Positions 1 through 8,257 are shown, counted from the stretch's first letter. The stretch: DNA of 64,000 nt from Kribbella sp. VKM Ac-2568 (GCF_004345365.1 NZ_SLVF01000012.1:265346-329345), one strand, 5' to 3'. Notes: generated by a model not told the origin, from the letters alone. Made by a program: numbers and translations.

Positions 1-10
1 AGCCCGTCGC

Positions 11-36
11 GGTCAGGGGTAGCAGCCGCCCTGACC
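11..36. terminator. Hairpin upstream of miaB
   Basis: Perfect 8-bp inverted repeat GGTCAGGG / CCCTGACC with a 10-nt loop, about 55 nt before the miaB start. There is no T tract, as is common for hairpin terminators in high-GC actinobacteria. It probably ends the transcript of a gene to the left of the window. Confidence 0.45.
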
Positions 37-90
37 CAGGTAGGGATATGTCTACCAAGCAGCCCTGCTGACGTACTCTTGGTGGCTGTC

Positions 91-1575
91 ATGCGTACTT
101 ATGAGGTCCGCACCTACGGGTGCCAGATGAATGTCCACGACTCCGAGCGCCTGCGCGGGCTGCTGGAGGACGCTGGTTATGTCCGCGCGCCCGAGGGTGA
201 CCAGGCCGACGTGGTCGTCTTCAACACCTGCGCGGTCCGCGAGAACGCCGACAACAAGCTGTACGGCAACCTCGGTCACCTGGCGCCGGTGAAGGCCAAG
301 AAACCCGGCATGCAGATCGCCGTCGGCGGCTGTCTGGCGCAGAAGGACAAGGCCAGCATCACCAAGAAGGCGCCCTGGGTGGACGTCGTCTTCGGCACCC
401 ACAACATCGGCTCGCTGCCGGTGCTGCTGGAGCGGGCCCGGATCCAGGAGGAGTCGCAGGTCGAGATCCTCGAGTCCCTCGACGTCTTCCCGTCGACGCT
501 GCCGACCCGCCGCGAGTCGCCGTACTCCGCCTGGGTGTCGGTGAGCGTCGGGTGCAACAACACCTGCACGTTCTGCATCGTCCCGGCGCTGCGCGGCCGC
601 GAGAAGGACCGCCGCCCGGGTGACGTGCTCGCCGAGGTCGAGGCGCTCGTCGCCGAAGGCGTGCTCGAGGTGACCCTGCTCGGCCAGAACGTCAACTCGT
701 ACGGCGTCGAGTTCGGCGATCGGTACGCGTTCTCGAAGCTGCTCCGCGCCTGCGGCACGATCGACGGGCTGGAGCGGGTTCGCTTCACCTCGCCGCATCC
801 GCGCGACTTCACCGCGGACGTGATCGAGGCGATGGCCGAGACCCCGAACGTGATGCCGTCGCTGCACATGCCGCTGCAGTCCGGCTCGGACCAGATCCTG
901 AAGACGATGCGCCGGTCCTACCGCCGCGATCGTTATCTGCGCATCATCGAGGACGTGCGCGCGGCGATGCCGGATGCCGCGATCACCACCGACATCATCG
1001 TCGGCTTCCCCGGTGAGACCGAGGAAGACTTCCAGGGCACGCTCGACGTGGTCCGCCAGGCGCGCTTCGCCGGCGCGTTCACCTTCCAGTACTCCAAGCG
1101 CCCCGGCACTCCGGCCGAGTCGATGGAGGACCAGGTGCCGCGCGAGGTCGTCCAGGAGCGTTACGAGCGGCTGGTCGCGCTGCAGGACGACATGGCGTGG
1201 GACGAGAACAAGAAGATCGTCGGCCAGTCCGTCGAGGTGCTGATCGCCGAGGGGGAGGGTCGCAAGGACGCCGCCACCCACCGCCTCTCCGGCCGCGCCC
1301 GCGACAACCGGCTCGTCCATTTCGCCCTGCCCGAAGGTGTCGAGAAGCCTCGCCCCGGCGACCTGGCGACCGTCGAGATCACCTACGCCGCCCCGCACCA
1401 CCTGGTCGCCGACGCTTTCGGCTCCGTACGCCGTACGCGCGCGGGCGACGCCTGGGAGCGGGCCCAGGATGCTCCTGCCTCGGCTGCTGCCCCTGGCGTG
1501 ATGCTCGGCATGCCAGTGATCGGCAAGCCCGCCCCCCTCGAGCCCGCCGCCGCCGGCGGCTGCCAGGTCAACTGA
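91..1575 (+). CDS. miaB: tRNA-2-methylthio-N6-dimethylallyladenosine synthase MiaB
   Basis: Radical-SAM methylthiotransferase that converts i6A37 to ms2i6A37 in tRNAs reading UNN codons. The N-terminal UPF0004 domain carries the first cluster cysteines C11 (GCQMN), C47 (NTCAVRENA) and C81 (GGCLAQ). The radical SAM motif is C155-x3-C159-x2-C162 (GCNNTCTFC). A TRAM-like RNA-binding region follows from about residue 375. Length (494 aa) is normal. The frame also offers TTG at 79 and GTG at 82, but ATG at 91 starts exactly at the family's usual MRTYEVRTYGCQMN. It works after MiaA, encoded about 5 kb downstream. A phosphotransferase gene starts 3 nt after the stop, so the two are probably co-transcribed. 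Function is well supported by motifs. Confidence 0.96.
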   Translation: MRTYEVRTYGCQMNVHDSERLRGLLEDAGYVRAPEGDQADVVVFNTCAVRENADNKLYGNLGHLAPVKAKKPGMQIAVGGCLAQKDKASITKKAPWVDVVFGTHNIGSLPVLLERARIQEESQVEILESLDVFPSTLPTRRESPYSAWVSVSVGCNNTCTFCIVPALRGREKDRRPGDVLAEVEALVAEGVLEVTLLGQNVNSYGVEFGDRYAFSKLLRACGTIDGLERVRFTSPHPRDFTADVIEAMAETPNVMPSLHMPLQSGSDQILKTMRRSYRRDRYLRIIEDVRAAMPDAAITTDIIVGFPGETEEDFQGTLDVVRQARFAGAFTFQYSKRPGTPAESMEDQVPREVVQERYERLVALQDDMAWDENKKIVGQSVEVLIAEGEGRKDAATHRLSGRARDNRLVHFALPEGVEKPRPGDLATVEITYAAPHHLVADAFGSVRRTRAGDAWERAQDAPASAAAPGVMLGMPVIGKPAPLEPAAAGGCQVN

Positions 1576-1578
1576 CCC

Positions 1579-2304
1579 GTGCCACACGACTCCACCCCCG
1601 ACAGCCCTCGCCCGATGGACGACGTACAGGCGGATGGGTTGTTGCCGGAGGGGGCTGAGCCGTTCGCGTTTGGGCGGGACGCGGATGTCTACTCGCTCGA
1701 CGAGGCGTGGGTGGTGCGCCGCTACCGCGACGGACGCCCGGTGCGTGACGAAGCCGACTTCATGCGCTGGGTCCGGAAGTACGACTACCCCGTCCCGGCG
1801 GTGCGGCAGGTCGAGGGCCCGGACATCGTCCTGGAGCGCCTCACCGGCCCGACCCTCGCGGACGCGGCGATCGCCGGCGACGTGTCACCGGTGGAAGTCG
1901 GCCTGATCCATGCGGACCTCCACCGCCGCCTTCAGGCAATCCCGGCTCCCAGCGGTACCGCGGGGCAGGTCTTGGTGCACGGCGATCTCCACCCGTACAA
2001 CGTCATCCTCACCGCCGACGGCCCGGTAGTCATCGACTGGGCCAACGCCGAGGAAGGCCAACCGGAGTTCGACGTCGCCATGACCGCGATCATCTTCGCC
2101 CAGGTAGCCCTGGACCCCGCCTTCGCCTCCCTGACCCCCATGCTCCGCGAGGCCCTCTCCACCTACCTGGCCAACTCCATCAACCCCACCCCAGGCCTAG
2201 ACGCCGCCCTCGCCTCCCGCGGCCGCAACATCACCCTCACCCCGGAGGAACTGGCCCTCCTCCCCGCCCAAGCCGACCTCATCCGCTCCCACCTGCCAAC
2301 CTGA
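1579..2304 (+). CDS. Aminoglycoside phosphotransferase (APH)-family protein
   Basis: Small protein-kinase-like phosphotransferase of 241 aa. The catalytic loop reads HGDLHPYN (D136, N141), followed by the metal-binding IDWANAEEG (D153), both hallmarks of the APH/choline kinase fold. The N-terminal half is short but has the expected VVRRYRDG and VLERLTGPTL strands. The GTG at 1579 lies 3 nt after the miaB stop; ATG 1615 (MDDVQ) is a possible later start. The substrate cannot be read from sequence: resistance to an aminoglycoside is possible, but most genomic members phosphorylate small metabolites or are uncharacterised. The position in a miaB transcription unit gives no clear hint. Confidence 0.8.
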   Translation: MPHDSTPDSPRPMDDVQADGLLPEGAEPFAFGRDADVYSLDEAWVVRRYRDGRPVRDEADFMRWVRKYDYPVPAVRQVEGPDIVLERLTGPTLADAAIAGDVSPVEVGLIHADLHRRLQAIPAPSGTAGQVLVHGDLHPYNVILTADGPVVIDWANAEEGQPEFDVAMTAIIFAQVALDPAFASLTPMLREALSTYLANSINPTPGLDAALASRGRNITLTPEELALLPAQADLIRSHLPT

Positions 2305-2455
2305 TCCACCCCGGTCGGCGGAGGCCGCCCGGGCATCTCCCAACCACCGATCAACCGGTACGCCGGTATGCCGGGTGATTCGTTTCCCCGACATGAGTGC
2401 GGGGGTTCCCCGGGCGTGAGTGGCGGGTGGTTCGCGGCGCACCAGCGTGCCCTCT

Positions 2456-2745
2456 GAGGGGTTAACCACTGAAGGTGTGGGTTGTCCCCTCGGGTCTTGG
2501 CCGGTCACCTCGGTGTATCGGCGTGCGGTCGGGGGGTTGACCCCTGAGGGTGTGGGTTGCCCCCTTGGATTCTGGGTGGGCATCCCTGCGTTTGAGGGGG
2601 TTGTCCCTCAGACGCAGGGCGATCTACCGCGGGACGGCGCGGGTGGCGTTCACCGCGGAGGGTTACCTGCTGGTGTTGTGGGTTGTGCCCCGTGGCGTTG
2701 GAGGGGTAACCACCCACTGGGGTGGGTAACCCCCTCGGATTGCGG
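2456..2745. repeat. Cluster of ~45-bp imperfect repeats
   Basis: Four related units lie at 2456-2500, 2531-2575, 2658-2701 and 2701-2745. Units 1 and 2 align without gaps over 45 bp with 9 differences by eye. The common pattern is GAGGGGTTAACC, then a GGTGTGGGTTG core, then CCCCTCGG. Unit 4 is itself partly palindromic. The spacing is irregular (75, 127 and 43 nt), so this is not a CRISPR. It looks like a degenerate dispersed intergenic repeat that has accumulated locally. Confidence 0.65.
2584..2619. repeat. 15-bp stem hairpin inside the repeat cluster
   Basis: Left arm 2584-2598 (CCCTGCGTTTGAGGG) pairs with right arm 2605-2619 (CCCTCAGACGCAGGG), with one G:U pair and a 6-nt loop GGTTGT. 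The inner part shares GAGGGGGTTG with the neighbouring 45-bp units. It could terminate the miaB-phosphotransferase transcript, but it lies about 280 nt past the stop and has no T tract. Confidence 0.5.
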
Positions 2746-2898
2746 CGCGGGTGCGGCTCAGCGGGTGCCGGCATGCTGCGGCGAGCGCCGCTGGCGGGGT
2801 GTGCGCTGGCTGGCGGTTTGTAAGGCGCCAGCGGCCGAACAACCCGTCATCGGCCACTCCCGGCTGCGGCCGTGGAGCCGGTGGCGGTGTGGTCGTGG

Positions 2899-2958
2899 GA
2901 GGTGGGACACCACGTGGAGAGCTGGGACACCTTGTGGGGAGCTGGGACACCGTGTGGG
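2899..2958. repeat. Three tandem 20-bp repeats
   Basis: Consecutive units GAGGTGGGACACCACGTGGA, GAGCTGGGACACCTTGTGGG and GAGCTGGGACACCGTGTGGG. The second and third differ at one position. The core GGGACACC is conserved. No spacers are present. Function unknown. Confidence 0.75.
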
Positions 2959-3319
2959 GACCTGGTTCAGGTCAATGTCGTGTCCGAGGTCCCGACTAGG
3001 TGTCCGGGGCCGCACTTTGTGCACCGGTTGAGCGTCCGGGTCGCCGGGATCTGCTCAGCTGGTGCACAAGGTGCCGGTTTCGGGAGTCCCGCTTCCCCTC
3101 CGGCAAAGGAACACCGTGAACTTCCGGGCGAGGCAGCTCCCGGCCCTTGTCGCCACACCTCTGAGCGGCTCCGGGATAGCTGCGTCCTTCCCTGGTCGGG
3201 GTGGTGTGGGTCAAGAGTCGGAACTTGTTCCGATCCCGAAGGGACGCCGGAGGCGCTCTTGACGCACACCGGCCCGACTAGCACCATCACGCAGCCCGGG
3301 GACGCAACCACCCGCGCTG

Positions 3320-3394
3320 ATACCGGTGGAAGCAACCTCCGCCAATGCCGGTGGCAACCACCTCGGCCGATGCCGGTGGCAACAACCTCCGTCT
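3320..3394. repeat. Three tandem 25-bp repeats
   Basis: Units at 3320-3344, 3345-3369 and 3370-3394 share the pattern ATGCCGGTGGCAACAACCTC. Each unit contains the small palindrome GCCGGTGGC/GCCACCGGC in part. They sit just beyond the 3' end of the metallophosphoesterase gene. Confidence 0.7.
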
Positions 3395-3440
3395 ACGTCG
3401 GCAGCGGCAGGTTCAGCCGTGTGGGGGCTGCGCGTTTGGG

Positions 3441-5303
3441 TTAGGCGGTGAGGAAGTGGTTGGGGGTTAGGGGGTGGTCGACTATGCGGAGTTCGCCTAT
3501 GTGGCCGGCGAAGGATTGTTCGATGGTGTTGGCGTAGTGGTTGGCGCCTAGGAGCCAGGGGGCGCCGGTGGTGCTCAGGCCGTTTGACGGCGTCGCCGGG
3601 TTGCGGAGGAGTTCTGAGGAGTCGATGTAGAGGGCGGTGTGGCGGCCGTCGTTGACGACCGCGAGGTGGAACCAGCGGCCGGCGATTTCCTCGTGGCCCC
3701 AGTTGGTGAAGGTGTCGTTCTTGTCCAGGGGGTAGACGGCCCACTGCAGTTGGCGGCCGCCTGAGAAGGCGAGGTTGACGACGGGCTCCGACGGGTCGCT
3801 GCCGGTCTTGCCTGCGTCGGCACCGGTACCCATGCGGCTGAGCAGGCCCTCCCACGAGTGGTCGAGTCCGTCGTCGGCGAGCTTGACGAAGGCCTCGATC
3901 GTGTAGCCGGAGCGGAAGGTGAGGCGGTTCAGTGGCGCGTCGTCGGCCGTACGCAGGTACCCGCCGCGCGCCGGATTCTTGCGTCCGGCAAAGATCCAGC
4001 TCGCGTGAGCAGGCTGGTCCGGGTGGTGCTCGGTCGACGCCTTCAGGCTGTCGGCCGGACTACCAGGCAGCAGTACTGCGGTGAGGTCGTTGCCGCGACC
4101 CGAGTGATCCACCACCCGCGAGCCCACCGCCCCATCGAGCCGCCAGTAGGCCACCGTGCCGGGGATCACCAGATCCCGAGCGGGACGGGCGGGCCGCGCC
4201 GGTTCGGGGTCGAACCCGGCGAAGCGGGCGGTGAAGTCGATCGAGATGCTGAAGCGGTTCGTGGGGTCGGTCAGCTCGATCTCGCCCTCGGCGAGCACGC
4301 TGCGCCGGTCGGGCTTCTCCGCCAGGATCCAGGGCGAGATCGTCTCGACGTCGATGGTGTCGCGGGCCAGGTCGAAGTGGTGGAGGCGGACCATCGCGCT
4401 GCCGCCGTAGTACCGGTCCTGGTAGTTGGTGATGTGCAGGTGCACGTCGTTGCCGGCGGCGTTCTTCCGGACCACCCGGCCGGACGGCCAGTAGTGCCCG
4501 TTCAGGGTGAGGAAGATCTGGTCGTTGCCCTCGACAAGCTGCTCCCAGACCCGGTCGCCGTGCTCGGAGAACTTCGCGACCGGGTCACCCGCGTCGGCGT
4601 ACACCAGGTCGTGGATGGTCAGGATCACCGGCAGCTTCGGGTGCTCCGCGATCACCTTCCGGGCCCAGGCGAAACCAGCGTCCGAGGGTCGCCAGTCCAT
4701 TGCCAGCAGCAACCACTGGCGTCCGGCGGCGCGGAACACGTGGTACGAGTTGTACCCGTCGGGCGTCGACCCGCCGTACGTGCTCATCCGGCGGAAGCGG
4801 CGCGGACCGAAGGTGCGCAGGTACGCCGAGTCGCCGCGCTGGTCGTCCTTGCTGGAGTCGATGTCGTGGTTCCCGGCGAGCACGCTGTACGGCATCCGGG
4901 CCTGGTCCATCACGCCGAACACCGGATCGGCCTGCGCGAACTCGCTCGCCTGCGCGTTCTCCACCACGTCGCCGAGATGCGCCGTGAACACGAGGTTCTC
5001 CGCCGCCCGCTGCTCGATCAGGTACTTGAAGGTCGCGGTCAGCGGCGCCGGGTCGCCTCGATCCAGATCGAACAGGTACTGCGTGTCCGGTACGACGGCC
5101 AGCGTGAAGCGCGGGTTGTCCGGGTCCGGCCGCCCCGAGCCGGCTAGTGCAGCAGCAGACGAACTGGACTCTGCAGCGGAGGCCGAGGCGATCCCTGTCG
5201 TGGCAGCCGCCGCCGGAAGGCCGCCGGTCAGCGCGGCGCCCGCACCGAGTGCACCGACCTGGAGAATCCGCCGCCTGCTCGTCCCGTCGTGCTGCTGGTC
5301 CAT
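3441..5303 (-). CDS. Tat-exported metallophosphoesterase with C-terminal LamG-like domain
   Basis: Secreted calcineurin-like phosphoesterase of 620 aa. The ATG at 5303 puts a twin-arginine signal at the N-terminus (SRRRILQVG, residues 9-17) followed by an Ala/Gly-rich hydrophobic stretch. The same frame runs 24 codons further upstream, but that start would bury the signal. Metal-binding motifs are PDTQY (D73), GD at 111-112, GNHD at 144-147 and NGHYWPSG. The last ~200 residues resemble a laminin-G/concanavalin-like jelly roll (GTVAYWRLDG start, GYTIEAFVKL strand), typical for binding polysaccharide. The substrate may be an extracellular phosphodiester or phosphomonoester. No partner gene is adjacent. 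Confidence 0.88.
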   Translation of the reverse strand: MDQQHDGTSRRRILQVGALGAGAALTGGLPAAAATTGIASASAAESSSSAAALAGSGRPDPDNPRFTLAVVPDTQYLFDLDRGDPAPLTATFKYLIEQRAAENLVFTAHLGDVVENAQASEFAQADPVFGVMDQARMPYSVLAGNHDIDSSKDDQRGDSAYLRTFGPRRFRRMSTYGGSTPDGYNSYHVFRAAGRQWLLLAMDWRPSDAGFAWARKVIAEHPKLPVILTIHDLVYADAGDPVAKFSEHGDRVWEQLVEGNDQIFLTLNGHYWPSGRVVRKNAAGNDVHLHITNYQDRYYGGSAMVRLHHFDLARDTIDVETISPWILAEKPDRRSVLAEGEIELTDPTNRFSISIDFTARFAGFDPEPARPARPARDLVIPGTVAYWRLDGAVGSRVVDHSGRGNDLTAVLLPGSPADSLKASTEHHPDQPAHASWIFAGRKNPARGGYLRTADDAPLNRLTFRSGYTIEAFVKLADDGLDHSWEGLLSRMGTGADAGKTGSDPSEPVVNLAFSGGRQLQWAVYPLDKNDTFTNWGHEEIAGRWFHLAVVNDGRHTALYIDSSELLRNPATPSNGLSTTGAPWLLGANHYANTIEQSFAGHIGELRIVDHPLTPNHFLTA

Positions 5304-5427
5304 CGTCGCCTCCGCACTCCGCCGCGGTGCCTCACGCCCACGGGTCCAGAGCACCCTAGAACGAGCCGCCACCAACGATGGTGAACGCGAGAAGAACGTA
5401 GTGCCCCGTGTGAGAGATCCCTAGGCG

Positions 5428-5880
5428 CTACTCGAAGCCTTCGGCGATCACTGCGGGGATGGTGCCGTCGCGGAGGCCGGCCAGCACCCGGGCTTCGTGT
5501 GGGACGACGGGGTCGGGGAGTTTGTCCAGCGAGTACCACTCCAGGCCGGCCGCCTTGCCGGGCTCCATCAGCCTAGGCTCACCGGTCCAGCGAGAGGTGG
5601 TGAAGAAGAAGTCGACCCGCTCGTCGATCGGCTCGCCGGTCGCGCCGGTGCGATGCATCGCGGTGACGGGCACGAGGTCGGCCGGGTCGATCTCCACCCC
5701 GATCTCCTCGCGGACCTCGCGCCGGGCCGCCGCCAGCACCGATTCGCCCTGCTCGACGTGACCGGCGGGCATCGCCCAATAGCCGTCCATGTAGCCGGTG
5801 TTGGCCCTGAGCAACAACAGCACCTCGTCGCCCCGGCGCAAGGCCACGTAGGCCGCGGGAATCACCTGAAACCAATCCAT
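5428..5880 (-). CDS. Nudix hydrolase
   Basis: Nucleotide-diphosphate-linked (Nudix) hydrolase of 150 aa. The complete Nudix box spans residues 40-62 and fits GX5EX7REUXEEXGU (G40, E46, R54, E55, E58, E59). The start at 5880 gives MDWFQVIPAAYVAL, the usual first beta strand; the frame is open to 5910. The substrate cannot be deduced. It is a single gene behind a strong terminator-like hairpin (5933-5963), so it needs its own promoter. Confidence 0.9.
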   Translation of the reverse strand: MDWFQVIPAAYVALRRGDEVLLLLRANTGYMDGYWAMPAGHVEQGESVLAAARREVREEIGVEIDPADLVPVTAMHRTGATGEPIDERVDFFFTTSRWTGEPRLMEPGKAAGLEWYSLDKLPDPVVPHEARVLAGLRDGTIPAVIAEGFE

Positions 5881-5932
5881 ACGGGCCACCCTAAAGAACC
5901 CCACCGACAACCGCCCAGCCGCGAACGACGAA

Positions 5933-5963
5933 GGGCCGCAAGGGAAGTGATCCCTTGCGGCCC
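5933..5963 (-). terminator. Terminator of the Rv0909-like gene
   Basis: Perfect 13-bp stem GGGCCGCAAGGGA / TCCCTTGCGGCCC with a 5-nt loop. It starts 12 nt beyond the stop of the minus-strand gene at 5976-6221 and insulates the following Nudix gene. Confidence 0.8.
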
Positions 5964-5975
5964 TCGCGCCGAAGC

Positions 5976-6221
5976 TCAGGCAGGGTTGTCCGGCTTGTTG
6001 GGGATGTCGTCGTCCTGGCCGTCCAGACCGTCGAGACGGTTCTTGGCCTGGTCGACACCCTGGTCGATCTTGTCGCCGTACTTGCCGCCGGTCTTCTCGT
6101 CGACGAACTGGCCGGCCTTGTCCAGGCCCTCGCCGACCTTGTCGCCATGCGAGTCGACCACGTCGCCGGCCTTCTCCTTGAGCTCCTCGGCCTTGCCCTT
6201 GAACTTGTCGAAGATGCCCAT
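5976..6221 (-). CDS. Small Rv0909/MT0933-type (antitoxin-like) protein
   Basis: 81-aa hydrophilic, charged protein beginning MGIFDKFKGKAEELKEKAGD. It is recognisably of the MT0933/Rv0909 'antitoxin' family, rich in Lys/Asp/Gly, helical and low-complexity. The start at 6221 has GGGAG 9 nt upstream; ATG 6236 has a poorer context. In mycobacteria Rv0909 is proposed to pair with the toxin Rv0910 (SRPBCC-like), but no toxin gene of that kind is adjacent here. The toxin-antitoxin label is therefore only a family name. Its neighbour upstream is another tiny acidic protein on the same strand. Confidence 0.75.
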   Translation of the reverse strand: MGIFDKFKGKAEELKEKAGDVVDSHGDKVGEGLDKAGQFVDEKTGGKYGDKIDQGVDQAKNRLDGLDGQDDDIPNKPDNPA

Positions 6222-6311
6222 CTCGGGGGCTCCCATTCCTAGCGTAGTGAACTACTTACTGACAGCTAGCGGTGATCCTTCCACCAACGGGCCCCGAGGT
6301 GTGGGACGCGC

Positions 6312-6533
6312 TCAATTTCCGCCGGTACCGGGTTCGGTCTCGACGTCGCCACCGCTGTCGCCGCCTTCTTCGCCATCGCCACCGGCCTCGACGTCACCAC
6401 CGCTGAACTCGACGTCACCGCCGCTCTTCTTCAACTCCACATCGCCGCCGCTGCGCTTCGCGGCGTCGAACGCGCCGTCCAGGTCCAGGGCCTCCTTGGC
6501 CTCGTCTGATCCCTCTTCGAACGGATTCGTCAC
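6312..6533 (-). CDS. Small acidic protein with SGGDVE repeats
   Basis: 73-aa protein starting at GTG 6533, with a strong ribosome binding site GGGAGGA 9 nt upstream that decides the start. The N-terminal ~28 residues (TNPFEEGSDEAKEALDLDGA) are followed by a repetitive tail with four SGGDVE/GGDVE motifs separated by LKK, FS and AGGDGEEGGDS. It is strongly acidic with no Cys and no membrane segment. I do not recognise a characterised family. The leader-plus-repeats layout could suit a structural linker, a secreted peptide or a modified-peptide precursor, but no modification enzyme is nearby. It is divergent from miaA. Confidence 0.65.
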   Translation of the reverse strand: MTNPFEEGSDEAKEALDLDGAFDAAKRSGGDVELKKSGGDVEFSGGDVEAGGDGEEGGDSGGDVETEPGTGGN

Positions 6534-6737
6534 TGGGTAATTCCTCCCGGTCAGTGCTGCGATTGTGTTCGGCCCCCCGATCGCGCCCGAATCGAATCGG
6601 CACTGTGCGGTCCGGACCAGAACTCCTTGGCTAGTTCTTATCGAACTCATCAGCAGACCACAACCCTTTCCACCGGTCTTGTCCGATTGTTCACGCCCGA
6701 CCGGCCGGACCGGCGGCGGCACTGTCACACTGGTCTG

Positions 6738-7742
6738 ATGGTCGAGTCCCTCGTCGTCGCGGTCGTCGGTCCCACGGCGGCCGGCAAGTCCGACCTCGCG
6801 GTTGCCCTGTGCAAGGAAATTCCCGGCGGGGACAACCTCGCCGGCCAGCCCCCGGGCGAGGTGGTCAACGCCGACGCCATGCAGGTCTACCGCGGCATGG
6901 ACATCGGTACGGCGAAGATCACCGCCGCCGAACAACAGGGAGTCCCGCACCACCTGCTCGACATCCTCGACGTGACCGAAACGGCAACGGTGGCGGAGTT
7001 CCAGCAACTCGCCCGGACTGCGATCGACGACTGCCTCAGCCGCCGGCGGGTCCCCGTCCTGGCCGGTGGTTCGGCCCTCTACGTCCGGGCGATCCTCGAC
7101 GACTTCGTCTTCCCCGGCACGGATCCCGCGGTACGGGAGCGGTTGGAGGCCGAGCTCGAGCAGCACGGGTCCGGCGCGTTGCACCGCCGCCTCGCCGAGG
7201 TCGACGCCGCCGCCGCGCAGCAGATCCTGCCGAGCAACGGCCGCCGGATCGTCCGCGCGCTCGAGGTCATCGAGATCACCGCGGGCCCGTACGTCGCGAC
7301 GCTGCCGGAGCACAAGTACATCTACGAGGGCGCCGTCCAGATCGGCCTCGACGTACCGCGGCCGGTGCTCGACGAGCGGATCGGCCGCCGGGTCGACCGG
7401 ATGTTCGAGCAGGGCTTCGTCGACGAGGTGCGCGACCTACTGGGCAAAGGCCTGCTCGAAGGCCGTACTGCGAACCGCGCGCTCGGGTACTCCCAGGTGA
7501 TCGCCTTGCTGCGTGGCGAGATCTCCGAGGAGGAGGCGCGCGAGCGGACCGCCCAGACGACCAGGAGATTCGCTCGCAGGCAGGACTCCTGGTTCCGCAA
7601 GGATCCGCGGATCACCTGGCTTCGCTACGACGACCCGGACCTGGTGGCACGCGCCTTGTCCGTAGTACAAGGCAACCGCGGTGAGGTCACCGGCGTAGTC
7701 GGGGTGGAAGAGGGCCTGGGGGCTGTCGATGCGAGGGGGTGA
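6738..7742 (+). CDS. miaA: tRNA dimethylallyltransferase MiaA
   Basis: Transfers the dimethylallyl group to N6 of A37 in tRNA, giving the substrate of MiaB. The P-loop GPTAAGKS is at residues 11-18. DAMQVYRGMDIGTAK, PHHLLDIL and GGSALYVRAIL are the family motifs. Start ATG 6738 gives MVESLVVAVVGPTAAGKS. Between the P-loop and DAMQVY there is an extra segment of about 10-12 residues (around 27-40, EIPGGDNLAGQPPG) compared with the usual short LGGEVVNADSMQ. The C-terminal ~25 residues after WLRYDDPDLV are poorly conserved and overlap the next gene by 14 nt. Function is secure. Confidence 0.95.
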   Translation: MVESLVVAVVGPTAAGKSDLAVALCKEIPGGDNLAGQPPGEVVNADAMQVYRGMDIGTAKITAAEQQGVPHHLLDILDVTETATVAEFQQLARTAIDDCLSRRRVPVLAGGSALYVRAILDDFVFPGTDPAVRERLEAELEQHGSGALHRRLAEVDAAAAQQILPSNGRRIVRALEVIEITAGPYVATLPEHKYIYEGAVQIGLDVPRPVLDERIGRRVDRMFEQGFVDEVRDLLGKGLLEGRTANRALGYSQVIALLRGEISEEEARERTAQTTRRFARRQDSWFRKDPRITWLRYDDPDLVARALSVVQGNRGEVTGVVGVEEGLGAVDARG

Positions 7743-8256
7743 TCGTGAGGCCGAGTTCCGCGAGTACCTGATCGCGGACCGCACCAGACTGATGAGAACG
7801 GCGATGCTGCTCACCGCGGGGGATGTGCACACCGCCGAGGATCTGGTCCAGACCGCCTGCACCCGGGTGTACGTGCACTGGCATCGGATCCGGCACGAGG
7901 GCGCCGGACCGTATGCGCATCGCATCCTGGTGAACGCCTTCCTGGACGAGCGCCGCTGGGCCGGCCGCCACCCCGAGGTGGTGACCGCGGAGACGTTCGA
8001 GCCGAGGCTGAGCGAGGAGCCGGACCAGGTCGACACTCTGGCCGTCCGGCGTGCCCTGCTGGACCTCGCGCCGCGGCAGCGAGCCGTCCTGGTGCTGCGG
8101 TACTTCGAGGATCTCGACGTGGCGACCTGCGCGCGGATCCTGGAGTGCACCGAGGGCACCGTGAAGAGCCAGACCGCGAAAGCGCTGAAAAGACTGAAGG
8201 ATCTGATGGCCGAGGAACCCGATCCCGCCACGGATCCCGCGACCGGGAGCAGTTGA
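7729..8256 (+). CDS. SigE-family (ECF-like) RNA polymerase sigma factor
   Basis: 175-aa group IV sigma factor of the actinobacterial SigE/SigM-like type. Region 2 is DREAEFREYLIADRTRLMRTA to LVQTACTRVYVHW. Region 4 is LAPRQRAVLVLRYFEDLDVATCARILECTEGTVKSQTAKALKRL, with the helix-turn-helix. ATG 7729 overlaps the end of miaA by 14 nt. The following gene starts 1 nt after the stop and looks like its membrane-anchored partner. The regulon is unknown; the downstream gamma-glutamyltransferase gene is a candidate by position only. Confidence 0.9.
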   Translation: MRGGDREAEFREYLIADRTRLMRTAMLLTAGDVHTAEDLVQTACTRVYVHWHRIRHEGAGPYAHRILVNAFLDERRWAGRHPEVVTAETFEPRLSEEPDQVDTLAVRRALLDLAPRQRAVLVLRYFEDLDVATCARILECTEGTVKSQTAKALKRLKDLMAEEPDPATDPATGSS

Positions 8257-8257
8257 C

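Larger units (their letters stand above)
2305..3440. other. Repeat-rich non-coding region
   Basis: 1.1 kb without a credible gene between the phosphotransferase (+) and the metallophosphoesterase (-), both of which end here. Open frames exist on both strands but are low-complexity, mutually overlapping and look like no known domain. The stretch holds four ~45-bp related units, a strong hairpin, three 20-bp tandem units, a 9-bp inverted repeat TTGTGCACC/GGTGCACAA (3017-3025, 3061-3069) and three 25-bp tandem units, listed separately where useful. I see no tRNA or transposase remnant. Confidence 0.6.

Noticed and set aside
52..1587. 511-aa minus-strand frame over miaB
   Set aside because: Antisense shadow of a secure gene; composition is low-complexity.
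2899..3394. CRISPR array
   Set aside because: The 20- and 25-bp units are contiguous tandem copies without spacers, and no cas genes are present.
2420..3444. Open frames of 190-203 aa in the repeat region
   Set aside because: They run through the repeats in several frames on both strands, contain no domain-like pattern and have no convincing ribosome binding site.
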